Source: Maribacter flavus
GTDB taxonomy: Bacteria > Bacteroidota > Bacteroidia > Flavobacteriales > Flavobacteriaceae
Direction of reading: 5' to 3'
Assembly: GCF_008386635.1 (NCBI RefSeq)
Contig: NZ_VUOE01000002.1
Coordinates: 943,848 to 1,007,847 of the forward strand
Length of the DNA: 64,000 nt
Below, piece after piece: positions 27,807 through 37,939 of this stretch. Below the pieces are notes generated by a model. The model was not told the DNA's origin and made no database searches. It saw only the letters and a list, made by a program, of their open reading frames with translations. Positions within the stretch are counted from its first letter, which is position 1. Each line of letters begins with the position of its first letter. The translations under genes were made by a program, and so were the position numbers.

Positions 27807-27939
27807 CCTCCCTACACAAAAATTAAAAGAGTTGAGAGGCGACAAGGGATTTTGAATTAGAAATAAAAAAATTTTACAATGAATCTTTAGAGCAAGTGTT
27901 GTATCAATCCGCTGGATTTAGCCAATAGTTAACATTACT

Positions 27940-28731
27940 TTATTTATATTTTATTTTAAAAAACTCCTCCCAAATTCTAACACTTCCAATATGCTTGCCT
28001 ATGATATCATTGTGAAGATTTTTACTAATTAACTGCAAAGTACATTCCCCGGTCTTAAGATCAAAATCGTCTAAATGATGCCATACATGGGTGTTTTTAA
28101 AAGTGTTGGGATCAATCTTTATATTGTATAGTTCTTCCAACATGCGAATGGCCAACCGGTCATCATTTGCCCTACAACCAGTCATTTTTATTTTGATTTG
28201 CATTGGATTTCCGTCAATCCTATGAACCCAATCTGAAAGGTCAGGTGCAAATTTATTTATACCTACGGGCAAATCAATACCATATTTTTCTAAAACCATT
28301 GCAGCATCAAATGCATTAACAGTTGGTGCCTCAATTGCATCAATCAATTGACGCCTTGTTAATTCCAATACTTCCTCTGACATTTCTGCTATGGCCCTAT
28401 AACTACGCATAAAAATTGGCATTTCTTCAGGTGTCAATCTAGCTAATGCATATCCCAAAGGATGAATAAGGTCTGCATTTTTACTCATAATAAGACCTCT
28501 TACATCATGAAAGCTAATACCATATTTGTTCAGAAATAGATAGTCATAAGTTTCTACAGGAATTGCATCATAAAATGAATCTGTAATTCTAAAGAAATCA
28601 TCCAACTTCTTTTTAGTAAAACGCTCAAAGAAACTCATCACCGTTTCATCCATTCGGTTAGTCCATAACCTAAGGCCCCTATATTTAAGGTGATTCGTTG
28701 ATCGCTCTATAGCAATATCAAAACATCCCAT
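27940..28731 (-). CDS. WHH-type (HNH/Endo VII) nuclease toxin
   Basis: 263 residues, third gene of a minus-strand operon. The C-terminal ~50 residues match the WHH nuclease toxin pattern: THVWHHLDD (WHH 217-219), TLQLISKNLHNDI (His240) and KHIGSVRIW (His247), the order W-H-H...LQL...LH...H.G known from polymorphic toxins. The N-terminal ~180 residues are helical and unrecognised. Such domains cut DNA of competitors, or of the host in abortive defence. No small immunity gene lies in the 133 bases downstream. The gene starts 3 bases after the 606-aa protein ends. Confidence 0.75.
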   Translation of the reverse strand: MGCFDIAIERSTNHLKYRGLRLWTNRMDETVMSFFERFTKKKLDDFFRITDSFYDAIPVETYDYLFLNKYGISFHDVRGLIMSKNADLIHPLGYALARLTPEEMPIFMRSYRAIAEMSEEVLELTRRQLIDAIEAPTVNAFDAAMVLEKYGIDLPVGINKFAPDLSDWVHRIDGNPMQIKIKMTGCRANDDRLAIRMLEELYNIKIDPNTFKNTHVWHHLDDFDLKTGECTLQLISKNLHNDIIGKHIGSVRIWEEFFKIKYK

Positions 28732-28734
28732 AGA

Positions 28735-30555
28735 TTAAATTTTAGAGCATACATGACAAGCATCATCTCCATATCTCGTAATAGCAAGACCTAAATCCTC
28801 AAAAATTTCATAGAGGGCATCGGGCAATTTAAGTTTCTTTAGAATTGCCTTTATAAAAGCTTCCGTTTCCTTAATACCTTTTGACAACGCTTCAAAAAAG
28901 TCATCTATCAATTTTTTAAATTGTGTGACACCTTGATTCAATACTCTTAAAATGTAATTGAATAACTTGAGAATAGATTCAATAATTGACTTCCCTGTTA
29001 TAGCCAATTTAGCAATACCTTGTTGTACCATAGTTTTAAGAAGTGTACCCAGTGTTTTGAACTTAGATAGAAAAGACATGACTGGTACAGCAGAAGAAGT
29101 ACCCCCTGTTGCAGGAAAACCGATAATACCCACGGCAAGCTCTACAACAAAACCCGCAAACGAACCTAAAAAATATGCTACCTGCTCCAGTGAAATCTTA
29201 AAGCCCGAAGCCATTGCTGTAAAATCAAACGTTAAGATCCCATTGTAAATGGACGAAATTGCTCCTGAAATGAGAGCATCAAATTCTATTTCAAAAATAG
29301 CTTGATATGTCTCATCAATAAATTCTAAAATATCAGAGATATTCTCAACCATACCCACAGCACTCTTATAACCCAAGGCCAGACCTTTAAATAAATAGCC
29401 AACCAAATCGACAAGACCTAATACCGCCTCAATCAATGCGTTCCATAAACCGCAATAAAATGCATTTATTAAGTTCAAGGCTTTTTCTCCTAATGCAATC
29501 AATTGCGGTACTACTTGACTACAAGAATCAATCAACTTAGTGAATCCCATATCGATAATCATTTCAAATTTCTTAAGCACATTGGTAAGATCCTTTGTTG
29601 AAATGTAACCCAGGCCTTTCAATTTATGAAGTTTCTTGAGTTTGCCCCTAGCCCTTTGTTTTTCTTTCTTCAATGACTTTTCTAGCAACGCTGTTAACTC
29701 CTCTACTCCAGATTGCATTTGGGCTCCTGAATACTCAATTATTTCGTGGGTATATGGTAACAAAAAAGGTTTAAAGTTGGAATTGTCAATATCTTTGCCA
29801 TCATCGGTTTGTTGCTTTTCAGGGTTCCAGCGGTATTCGTCTATTCTAATGTAGCGGACCACTCCGGTTGCCATTAATATTGCATCCCCTATTTCGTCAT
29901 AAATCCACGCACCCAGCCCATATGCTTTACTGAAAATACCAACCAATGTTCTTACAAAACCAAAATTCTTGATTTCAACTCTACCTTTATCCATCAATTC
30001 TTTTAGTTCTTTTTTTGTTAGATCAATATTCAAACCTGTCCGCTGGACCTCATTGAGGAGGTTTTTATATTCCTTTTTGAACCAATTTTTCAAAACACCC
30101 TTTACTTTAGCACCGGCAAAAACCTGGATAATCAAATCACCCTCTTCGTCTTCTTCCATAACCCCTCCTACCTTAGAAGAAGAAAAACGTGGGCTAAAAC
30201 CATCAGTAGCATTATCCTCAATGAACAAAGTAAGCTCATATTGGTCCGCCTCATAGTTCTCAACAACTTCCTTTAAATAGGATACATCATGAGAAACGAA
30301 AATGCTCATTTTGAAGTTTTCTTTTATTATTTCACCTTCGTCCAGAATTCCATTTTTATTGGTATCGTCCCATTCGATAAGCTGCTGTACAAAGGCATAG
30401 CCCCTATTGTTCGCATCTGGATACATATCAAAACTACCTGCCCTTATTGGCTCTACACCCTGAAAAAAAATATTTTGTAGGTCTGTTCCATTCCTAACAA
30501 ACGGGGCATCCTTAAAACCACTTTCAAATCTTGGTGGTCCCATGTATTTTGCCAT
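28735..30555 (-). CDS. Large helical/hydrophobic partner protein of the WHH toxin operon
   Basis: 606 residues, no signal peptide. Near residue 63 there is an EF-hand/dockerin-like calcium loop (DTNKNGILDEGE). Residues ~330-600 are a long series of amphipathic and hydrophobic helices with Gly/Ala-rich segments (FLGSFAGFVVELAVGIIGFPATGG), like pore-forming or pretoxin regions. It ends in CHVCSKI. It sits 3 bases after the 1144-aa gene and 3 bases before the WHH gene. The whole could be a toxin delivered in parts; I do not recognise the family. Confidence 0.65.
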   Translation of the reverse strand: MAKYMGPPRFESGFKDAPFVRNGTDLQNIFFQGVEPIRAGSFDMYPDANNRGYAFVQQLIEWDDTNKNGILDEGEIIKENFKMSIFVSHDVSYLKEVVENYEADQYELTLFIEDNATDGFSPRFSSSKVGGVMEEDEEGDLIIQVFAGAKVKGVLKNWFKKEYKNLLNEVQRTGLNIDLTKKELKELMDKGRVEIKNFGFVRTLVGIFSKAYGLGAWIYDEIGDAILMATGVVRYIRIDEYRWNPEKQQTDDGKDIDNSNFKPFLLPYTHEIIEYSGAQMQSGVEELTALLEKSLKKEKQRARGKLKKLHKLKGLGYISTKDLTNVLKKFEMIIDMGFTKLIDSCSQVVPQLIALGEKALNLINAFYCGLWNALIEAVLGLVDLVGYLFKGLALGYKSAVGMVENISDILEFIDETYQAIFEIEFDALISGAISSIYNGILTFDFTAMASGFKISLEQVAYFLGSFAGFVVELAVGIIGFPATGGTSSAVPVMSFLSKFKTLGTLLKTMVQQGIAKLAITGKSIIESILKLFNYILRVLNQGVTQFKKLIDDFFEALSKGIKETEAFIKAILKKLKLPDALYEIFEDLGLAITRYGDDACHVCSKI

Positions 30556-30558
30556 AAT

Positions 30559-33500
30559 CTATGCTTCTATATTATCTTTTGGAACTCCCAATAAATTTTT
30601 GGACCCTCTCAGCAAAGTATCGACCTCTCCTTCTAGTTTGTTGCAACAGGGCAATCCTTCATCTTCCAGGAATACGGAATCACCTTGAATAATTGTTAAA
30701 GTTGTAGGGATTCTTGTCTCCCATTGTTCTTCTACCTCGCTTTCTGGTTCTGCAATCTCTTGGTCAATTGATAAATAAAGGTCATCATCTGTATCAAGAA
30801 CCATATCACCTCCGTTCCATATTTTTCCAGTTTCAAAATATAGATTCACTGCATTGTGAAATCCTTCTCTTACTGGAACCACCATTCTAGCCATACCACT
30901 TTGTAAAAAACCTTGGAAAATAGAATCGTTTGCATCTTGAATCTTTAATAAATCCGACCAATCACATTTGTCAGCCCAGTAATATGGGTAAAATAAATAA
31001 GCCATTAATTTCCAATCAAAAGCTTGTTCAAAGAATTTTACATGGGAGGAATATTTTTCCCATGTCGTGGTTTGATTTACACTTGGAGCGCAAGAATCAT
31101 CAGTATAAAACCCTTGACCCATTTCAAAAGAATCGGGATTATTTATAAAAGGTTCTGTTAGCATTTCCAAAGCGACTCTCTTAAGTTCTCTTTGCTCAAT
31201 GGCACGGTTCTCCTTTGGATTTCTAGAACCCGCCGACTCAAGGGATTCTTGTTCCTTGGCAGCTTCTTCTTCTTTTACAGCATTATATTCTGAAAGTTCA
31301 GCTTCATAAGCATCCAAAAGCTCATTGTAAACCCCAGTTTGCCAGTCGAGATAAGTTTCTTCAGATATTTCAGCGGTCAACACGACGCTTACATTAAAGG
31401 ATAAGGTGCGGTTACCAGTTATCTTAACATCAATTGTTTGGCTTAACTCAGGGTCATATTCCAAATCACCATTTGTTATATTATAGACCCTATCATTGTT
31501 GCCATTTGTCTGAATATTTTTGGACCATGATTCACCCCCTACATCCACCTTCCAGTGAGTACCTTCACTGTTTCTTGCATCATGCCTAAAGCTACCAGTG
31601 ATTTTAGCCTTTTTACAGACATAATCTGAAGGTATTGCCATGGTTCCACCATCATCGAAGGATGTGGTTTTATCCAATTCACCTTGATTTGCGAAACTCT
31701 TTGTAATACTTGTGGTTTTGGCTGGTGGACCAGCAACAGAAATTCCATAATTACTCGCTAGAGTTTCATAAAAAGCATTTTCATTGAAGTCATCTTCGTA
31801 ATCATCGTTTAGGTCTTTTCCAATATCCTCTGGCAAATACCCTTCTATGTCCGAAGGAGCATTTACACCAAAATCCCTAGGGTGTTTTGGAGCATTTGGA
31901 TCGATTGGAGGCGTATTTGTATCATTTGGATTTTCCTCCTTTGGAATAATACCCAAAACCTTCTCTCTATAGAACTTTGCAGGTTCAGGAATTAAGAACT
32001 CAACCATTAAGCGAGCCCCATAATTTACCAAACGATTAGTATATATAATATCCACCCACCTATATACACCCGTAACGTGTTGGTCCCCCTCCCTATTGTC
32101 ATAACCATGTCTATTGTTTTCCTCAAATTCTTGGAGGATTTTACTGGTTCTTTTTTGACTTGTTTTTTGTAAAATCCTTTCCGAAGCAGTCCTTGTTATT
32201 TCCTCCGCAAAGGTCTTAGCTTCTGAATCCGAGTCAGAGGCAGCAGATGAAGTAGCATAATCTGCATAGGCATCTGCACTTAACTCTACACCGTAGTATT
32301 TTCCACTAGCTCCTACAGAAGCACCAATTCCTAAATTATTCGTTTTATCGAGGACCTTAGAAACTTCTGTTTGCATCTCGTTCCTAACCGTAGTTGCCGT
32401 ATCTTCTTTATTCTCAATTTCAAATTCGGTGGTATCCTCAGTGCCTGTTTCGGTTGATGTCAAGCTCCTGGTATGTCGTTCTTTATACTCGCGAGCCATT
32501 ATATTCTCAATTCTCGACACCTCTCCCGGAACGTAGCAGCAAACCTCTTGTTCCACTCGTCTGAATATACCAACACCTACTCTGTTTACACCATATAATG
32601 GAGCACCTTCTTCCCCGATTACCAAATCATCAAGACCTCCTCCGTCAGTCTCTGAGTCTGAAACCGCGGTATTTTCACAGCTAATTACTTTTCCATCTTC
32701 GATTCGTGCACTTACATTAATTTCTACCTCTTTACCATTCGTCAACCAAAGAGAACCTTCTATTTGGAACAAAGAAGTTTGGTCAATTACTGTGCTAGAT
32801 TCCGGAAATAGTCTTACTGTCTTAAACTGGGAATTCATTGCTATTTCTCCTAAGTCTTGGGATGAAGCAATATTCTTATTGTTTTGCTTTAGGGATAACT
32901 GGGTTTTATCAAAGTCTATATGCTTATTAGGTACTTTCAAGGTCAATACAAAATCTACCGATTTCCCTACACTATCAAATCGTATAACAAAACAATAATC
33001 GTCTATTCTATTTGCCAAATCAGGCGATCTAAGACGTTTCTCTTCGGCCACAGCATCCCTGTAAGTTCTATTTTCCTCTGAAACTTCGTTATTAACAAAT
33101 CGATACACCTTATTCAAAGGTTGATTTGAATAGGCAGGACTTGAAATAGTTTTTTTGACATTTGGAGATAATTCATTTATTCCTTCTAGTAATTTGATAG
33201 ATTCCTTGGTCGTCATGCGTCTTAGACTTGGATTACTACTGAAAGCTTTTCTTAAATAATCCTTTGTTTCGTTTAATTCACTTCTACGTACTTTCGAAAT
33301 AGCTATATTTTGATTTCTTAAAAGTCGGGAAGTGTCTATTTTCCTATTTTCTGGTTTAACCCTATTCCTTAGACTGTTACTTTTAACTGCTTTAGAATTC
33401 GTAAATGCCTTAGGAATTATCAACTTGGCATTAGCTATTCTTTTAATTAAGATTTCCAGCCTATCCTGATCCGTCTTTAGTTTTTTGTAATCGCCATAAA

Positions 33501-33993
33501 TATCATTGGCAAGTTGCCTTAAGTTTCCCCTTTTTACTTGTTTAATAAAATTATTCGCAATAATCATAATAGAGCTTGCCTGCCTAAGAGTGGGATTGTT
33601 GTTTTTGATACATTGATTATAGAATTCATCCCACAGAACATATTCGATTTGTGCTGGCAACGTATTTAATTGATTTGCCCTATTAACTAATTCCTCAGCC
33701 CCGAGATTGGATTTTCTTTTATTCAACCAAAGCCCAAAATCATATATCTCTGTACTTAGATTACGAATTTCAGAATATCTTGATTTTGGTATATAGGATT
33801 CGGATACCTTCTTCATTTGTTCTCTAGATTTTTTAAGAGAATCATTTGTGTCAGAAGACAAAAATTTGCTTTTAGATGGATTAGGATGGTAAACAAAACC
33901 TAATTCCTTTTTTTGAGGGTCAATTAGCTGTGGAGTTCTTAGCGTAATAAAACGAAATAAATCTGTAACAATGGGTTTTGGTTCTTTGGACAC
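30559..33993 (-). CDS. Very large protein, first gene of the WHH toxin operon
   Basis: 1144 residues, no signal peptide. N-terminal ~300 residues are helical and basic. A middle beta-rich part (~300-480) contains a CC pair. A Thr/Glu/Ser-rich region follows (SLTSTETGTEDTTEFEIENKEDTATTVRNEMQTEV) and a stretch ending in YRWVDIIYTNRLVNYGARLMVEFLIPEPAKFYREK. Then come a Pro/Asp linker, a beta-sandwich-like part, a coiled coil and a C-terminal domain. I think the NYG.RLM.EF..PEPA motif occurs in large Bacteroidota proteins linked to injection systems or toxins, but this is from memory. First gene of three; role unproven. Confidence 0.6.
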   Translation of the reverse strand: MSKEPKPIVTDLFRFITLRTPQLIDPQKKELGFVYHPNPSKSKFLSSDTNDSLKKSREQMKKVSESYIPKSRYSEIRNLSTEIYDFGLWLNKRKSNLGAEELVNRANQLNTLPAQIEYVLWDEFYNQCIKNNNPTLRQASSIMIIANNFIKQVKRGNLRQLANDIYGDYKKLKTDQDRLEILIKRIANAKLIIPKAFTNSKAVKSNSLRNRVKPENRKIDTSRLLRNQNIAISKVRRSELNETKDYLRKAFSSNPSLRRMTTKESIKLLEGINELSPNVKKTISSPAYSNQPLNKVYRFVNNEVSEENRTYRDAVAEEKRLRSPDLANRIDDYCFVIRFDSVGKSVDFVLTLKVPNKHIDFDKTQLSLKQNNKNIASSQDLGEIAMNSQFKTVRLFPESSTVIDQTSLFQIEGSLWLTNGKEVEINVSARIEDGKVISCENTAVSDSETDGGGLDDLVIGEEGAPLYGVNRVGVGIFRRVEQEVCCYVPGEVSRIENIMAREYKERHTRSLTSTETGTEDTTEFEIENKEDTATTVRNEMQTEVSKVLDKTNNLGIGASVGASGKYYGVELSADAYADYATSSAASDSDSEAKTFAEEITRTASERILQKTSQKRTSKILQEFEENNRHGYDNREGDQHVTGVYRWVDIIYTNRLVNYGARLMVEFLIPEPAKFYREKVLGIIPKEENPNDTNTPPIDPNAPKHPRDFGVNAPSDIEGYLPEDIGKDLNDDYEDDFNENAFYETLASNYGISVAGPPAKTTSITKSFANQGELDKTTSFDDGGTMAIPSDYVCKKAKITGSFRHDARNSEGTHWKVDVGGESWSKNIQTNGNNDRVYNITNGDLEYDPELSQTIDVKITGNRTLSFNVSVVLTAEISEETYLDWQTGVYNELLDAYEAELSEYNAVKEEEAAKEQESLESAGSRNPKENRAIEQRELKRVALEMLTEPFINNPDSFEMGQGFYTDDSCAPSVNQTTTWEKYSSHVKFFEQAFDWKLMAYLFYPYYWADKCDWSDLLKIQDANDSIFQGFLQSGMARMVVPVREGFHNAVNLYFETGKIWNGGDMVLDTDDDLYLSIDQEIAEPESEVEEQWETRIPTTLTIIQGDSVFLEDEGLPCCNKLEGEVDTLLRGSKNLLGVPKDNIEA

Positions 33994-34385
33994 GATATAA
34001 GTATTTAAATTAAAAATTTTTAAATCTTCAATTAAAGTACTTTGAATGATATAGTCTTACCATGAAATTTTTACTTGTTGTTACTATTATTGTATAAATG
34101 GAATTGGAAAATTAAAAATTGACAATATTCAAATAATATAATATTGATAGTTTTTTGGTTTAGATATAATTATAAACTTTAAGACAACGTTGCTAAAATG
34201 AAATCTTGGATTAAATATGGGATACCCAAAAAGAATTAAATTTTATAAAAGATTCAAAAAATAATTTTAAAAATTTTAACTTGGGGTTTAATTATAAAAT
34301 CAGAGCACACGCTGCCGCATACGATTTTGGCGAAAAATTGAACATAAACCTCTGGAAAGCCCCGTAAATAGGGATAAAATCCAAA
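33994..34385. other. AT-rich intergenic region upstream of the toxin operon
   Basis: Very AT-rich, with no ORF or RNA gene visible. It must hold the promoter of the 1144-aa gene. Near the right end a GC-rich stretch (CACGCTGCCGCATACG, ~34315-34330) shares CCGCATACG with the inverted repeat at 41150, which lies at a similar place before the second tRNA fragment. Confidence 0.4.
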
Positions 34386-34429
34386 TTCATAACCCGGAGG
34401 CCGAGGGTTCAAGTCCCTCTCTCGCTACA
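34386..34429 (+). repeat. 3' half of a tRNA-Met gene (attachment-site copy 1)
   Basis: 44 nt run from an anticodon loop TTCATAA (CAT anticodon) through the variable region and T-arm (GAGGG-TTCAAGT-CCCTC) to the acceptor strand TCTCGCT-A. The 5' half is absent: bases before the loop do not pair with CCCGG. Such 3' halves are typical of islands integrated at a tRNA gene. A second copy with 2 differences lies at 41255-41298. Confidence 0.75.
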
Positions 34430-34435
34430 TAATAG

Positions 34436-34484
34436 ACCGTTGACAATGAATTACTTCCATTCATTTTCAACGGTTTCTTTTTTT
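34436..34484 (+). terminator. Rho-independent terminator after the tRNA fragment
   Basis: ACCGTTGACAATGAA (34436-34450) pairs with 34460-34474 with one mismatch, followed by TTCTTTTTTT. It sits 6 bases after the tRNA-Met 3' half, as a native tRNA terminator would. Confidence 0.7.
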
Positions 34485-34830
34485 GGTGATTACCGTATAC
34501 TGTAGTTGATGCGGTTACTAAATAAATAAAATACTGTTATTCTGTACTTTACAAATCTAAAACCGTCGGGTTTGTAATATTTATGTTAAATATAAATTTA
34601 CCATGACTACCCTAATTTTGAATTAACGGTAATACGGGATAAACATTTGTTAATTAAGACTATACCTTGTAGTTCATGAGAGAAACCATCCCTAAGGAGT
34701 TCATGAAATCAAAATGAATGAAAATAGCTCGAATTCTCTTGTTATGACGGGCACCTAAAAATGTGAAGAGGTCAAAGCTTATAGAACGAATTAATTTTAT
34801 AAGAATCATGAGTAACTTATCCTATTCGAT
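34485..34830. other. Intergenic region between tRNA fragment and LytTR regulator
   Basis: About 345 AT-rich bases downstream of the LytTR gene end. I see no gene and no strong structure; an ORF on the + strand that runs into the LytTR gene is an antisense shadow. Confidence 0.5.
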
Positions 34831-35589
34831 TTATTTAAACCGCAACATAGACTCCAGGATGCCGTTTATTTCATTCCTTTTTTGCCTTGAGACGGGAATT
34901 TCCCTGTCGTCTTTCATAATCACGGTGCCCCCGTCCCTTTTCAGGATACCCTTGACAAATTGGGGGTTGATCAAATGGGACTGGTGCACACGCAGGAAAC
35001 CATAGTCCTGCAACATTTCTTCAATTTCCTTCAGTGTTCGGCAAATGAGCAGCTTGCTTCCGTCATCAAAGAAAAAGTTCGTGTAATTGTTGTCCGATTC
35101 GCAGCGCACAATGTCCTTGATCTCGACAATATGGTATCCGGCACCCGTGGGCAGTGCAATCTTGGACAGGTCCTTCACTGTGCCCTTCAAATTATGCTGC
35201 AATAGTTCCCACTGTTCAGGATAGGTTTTTTTACGACGTTTCTCCCAATTGGACAATGCTTGCACTATACTTTTTTCGGTAATGGGCTTCAATAGATAAT
35301 TGATGGCACTATACTGGAAAGCCCGAATGGCATATTGGTTATAAGCCGTTGTAAAAATAATATCAAAGTCGATAGGTAGTATTTTGTCCAATAATGCAAA
35401 ACCATTCAAGTTGGGCATCTCAATGTCTAGGAACAAAAGATCGGGCGAATGGGCATGAAGATACTCCAAACCTTGGGTGGAGTTGCAGAACGTCCCCGCG
35501 ATCTTGTAGTCGGGGTGCACCTTGGTGATCAGGTTTTTCAGTACGTTCACGCAGTGCATTTCGTCATCGATGATAATGATTTTGGCCAT
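34831..35589 (-). CDS. LytTR-family response regulator
   Basis: 252 residues. Receiver domain (~1-120): acidic pair DDE, phospho-acceptor Asp in LLFLDIEMPNLNG, Thr in FTTAYNQYAIRAF, Lys in NYLLKPI. LytTR DNA-binding domain (~150-250): VEIKDIVRCESDNNYTNFFFDDG..LICRTLKEIEEML...FLRVHQSHLINPQFVKGI. It is co-transcribed with the histidine kinase, which ends 2 bases upstream of its start. Regulators of this kind bind direct repeats; targets are unknown. Confidence 0.92.
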   Translation of the reverse strand: MAKIIIIDDEMHCVNVLKNLITKVHPDYKIAGTFCNSTQGLEYLHAHSPDLLFLDIEMPNLNGFALLDKILPIDFDIIFTTAYNQYAIRAFQYSAINYLLKPITEKSIVQALSNWEKRRKKTYPEQWELLQHNLKGTVKDLSKIALPTGAGYHIVEIKDIVRCESDNNYTNFFFDDGSKLLICRTLKEIEEMLQDYGFLRVHQSHLINPQFVKGILKRDGGTVIMKDDREIPVSRQKRNEINGILESMLRFK

Positions 35590-35591
35590 GG

Positions 35592-37625
35592 TTATCCGTT
35601 ATAGGTTATGGTTATGCGGGTGCCCTCTGGCATGCCCTGGTCGTTTTCAAGGTCCAAAATGTTCAGGTGCATTTTGGCTTCGCTGATATGGTTGTAAAGG
35701 GACAATCGCTCCTGGGTGATCCGCGTCCCCGCAGACGGATGTGTTTTTTTGGTTTTGCCACTTTCCTTTCGCCCAACGCCATTGTCCTCGATGGTGATCT
35801 GAAGTTGCTGTGAGGTGTCGAAAGTGACCGAAAGTTTTTTTTCTGGTTTGCCACTGGGATGCAGCCCGTGCCATATAGCATTTTCCACGAAGGGCTGCAA
35901 CAATAGTGGCGGAATGGTAAATTGTGAGAGCGCTTCACGCGAGTCACAACGGATGGTATAGGAGAAATCCTCGCCCAAACGACTTTTCTCCAACGAGAGG
36001 TAGAGTTCCAGCATCTCCAGTTCCTCTTCCACCGTGATGGTGTTTTTGCTGCTGTTCTGCAATATGGTACGGAGCAGCACCGAAAAATTGTCCAGGTATT
36101 GGATGGCATCCTCCTCCCGTGACAACATCACTAGATTTTTGAGGGCATTGAGGCTGTTGAAAATGAAATGGGGGTTCATCTGCGAACGGAGGGCCAGCAT
36201 TTTCATGTCGCGGATACGTTCGGCAAAGGATTTCTTGATCTGTTCTTCCTTTTGCTTTTCCATTTCCGAATAGAGCTGGATCAACTCTTCGGTTTTTTGC
36301 TGTACCTGCTGGTCCAGTTCCTTGCGCATCTTTTCCTCCATGATCTGGTTCTGTTGCAGTTGCTCGATCAATTTTTGGCTGGCCCTGTCCTTTTCCTTTT
36401 GGATGAGGAACACCTTTTCCCCAAGCGCTATGGAGAAGCAGAACACTTCGCCCAGAAGCCCTGCTTGGAAGATGATGTGCTGTGAGTGCGGAAAATTGAA
36501 CATACCATCCGGCACCAAATGCAATTTGTTGTAGTAAACAAAAGAGGAAACAAAAGCCCCGATAAAAAACAGGCTTTGACCCATCACAAAGTATTTCATG
36601 AGGGGATGCCTCACTTTTAGTATAATCCAAATGAACAAGGCAACATTAAGCGGAAGGACAATGAGGCGGACAATTAAGGATACCATTGATCTAGTTTCAC
36701 TGAACAAACCTTGATAATGGATGAGAAATATATTGAGCAGGGCATATATAAAACAGAGTATGCCCAAACCTACCAAAGCCTTTGATAGATTTTGGCCAAA
36801 GGTTTTGATTTCCAATAAATGCAGGATAAAGAAAATGTAAAAGCCTATAAAGATAAACTGGGCCGTTTCTATGGCGGTGATGGAAAGTTGTGGAACATAC
36901 ATGCCGAGGTTTCCTATTGTTGCCAGAGTAGCCTGCAATATCGCAAAGGCATATAAGATTTGAAAGAACAGATAGCCGAGATAATAGAAATAGACCCGTT
37001 TGCGCAGGCGAAACCAAAAGGCCAAAGCAAATACAAGGATACAACAGAGCGAAATGATATAGGTATAGATAAAGGCAATGGAAGGGGCTTCCTTTGTCCT
37101 GACCTTGTCCATAAAATCCAAATAGTCGGGCCTGGAATACAAGATTGGCATGTTGGAACGGGCTGTTTTGTAATCATTGGTAATACGGATATAACATTGG
37201 TACTGTTGCAAGGGCAATAGTTCCAATGTTGTAAAAAAATACCATTTGGGCTCGGAACGTTCCCCCAAGGGGATTAAGTAACCATTTTTGAAATGCTCGA
37301 ATTCCCCATCATTTTGCAGGTACAAATCCATGTGGAAACCGCTTTGAAAGAGGTAGGTGGTAAGCGTGTCCGGTGTGGTGTTTTCAAGCGGGAACTTGAT
37401 CCAGATCGCCGTTTCCGGGGTGGTGGCAAAAGAGGAATCATACGCTTTCCAACCGTCGGTTTTCAAGATTTTCTCAAGGGATTCCTCCCGGGTGCTCCGC
37501 AAAGCCTTTACTTCCGGATGGCCCACAAGGTCCACTCGGGAAGGAAGGGAATCGGCCTTGATCTGTGCAGAAAGGGAACACAGCCCCACTAGGAGAAAAA
37601 CAATGACAGGGGCTATTTTTTTCAT
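35592..37625 (-). CDS. 7TM-DISM sensor histidine kinase (LytS/His_kinase type)
   Basis: I start at the ATG at 37625, where a signal peptide begins (MKKIAPVIVFLLVGLCSLSAQ); an upstream frame extension adds ten polar residues and is unlikely. 677 residues: periplasmic 7TMR-DISMED2-like domain (~30-170), seven membrane segments (~180-380), coiled coil (~395-460), and a LytS-type kinase core with MNPHFIFNSLNALKNLV (phospho-His) and the ATP site EDNGVGRKESG. It senses an external, perhaps sugar-like, ligand and phosphorylates the LytTR regulator. Higher GC than the restriction island to the left. Confidence 0.9.
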   Translation of the reverse strand: MKKIAPVIVFLLVGLCSLSAQIKADSLPSRVDLVGHPEVKALRSTREESLEKILKTDGWKAYDSSFATTPETAIWIKFPLENTTPDTLTTYLFQSGFHMDLYLQNDGEFEHFKNGYLIPLGERSEPKWYFFTTLELLPLQQYQCYIRITNDYKTARSNMPILYSRPDYLDFMDKVRTKEAPSIAFIYTYIISLCCILVFALAFWFRLRKRVYFYYLGYLFFQILYAFAILQATLATIGNLGMYVPQLSITAIETAQFIFIGFYIFFILHLLEIKTFGQNLSKALVGLGILCFIYALLNIFLIHYQGLFSETRSMVSLIVRLIVLPLNVALFIWIILKVRHPLMKYFVMGQSLFFIGAFVSSFVYYNKLHLVPDGMFNFPHSQHIIFQAGLLGEVFCFSIALGEKVFLIQKEKDRASQKLIEQLQQNQIMEEKMRKELDQQVQQKTEELIQLYSEMEKQKEEQIKKSFAERIRDMKMLALRSQMNPHFIFNSLNALKNLVMLSREEDAIQYLDNFSVLLRTILQNSSKNTITVEEELEMLELYLSLEKSRLGEDFSYTIRCDSREALSQFTIPPLLLQPFVENAIWHGLHPSGKPEKKLSVTFDTSQQLQITIEDNGVGRKESGKTKKTHPSAGTRITQERLSLYNHISEAKMHLNILDLENDQGMPEGTRITITYNG

Positions 37626-37939
37626 TTTTCCATGTTTGAAATCGCATCGGTACAAAAGACCCGATTGCTGGGCTCTTCAATACTCCCCCAATATATAAAA
37701 TGAATTCGTCCCCCGCACCACAAATTAGGGTTTGGCCATTGTGAACTAGAATTTGGTACGTAATTACACCAATCCCGAATTCTAAGTTGGACAGGTCAAA
37801 TTCTAAATCATGGTTTTATGGGGAAGTGTGATCGACTAGGTTTGTTTTCATTGGATATTTCAAAAAACCTCAACATGAAAACCACACTATTTTATACCCA
37901 ATTTTTAATACAACGAAAACATCACTAATAATTATATCT
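37626..37939. other. Divergent intergenic region, 314 bp
   Basis: Lies between the kinase gene (minus strand) and the lipoprotein gene (plus strand) and so must hold both promoters. I see no RNA gene. The pair of direct repeats that a LytTR regulator would need is not obvious to me. Confidence 0.4.

Noticed and set aside
34386..34429. A complete tRNA-Met gene
   Set aside because: No D-arm and no 5' acceptor strand can be found upstream; only the 3' half is present. The same holds at 41255-41298.
34763..35205. Plus-strand frames over the LytTR regulator
   Set aside because: Antisense to a clearly assigned gene.
35647..36630. Several minus- and plus-strand frames overlapping the 7TM-DISM kinase
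   Set aside because: Higher GC lowers stop frequency here. The kinase frame has all family motifs; the others have none.
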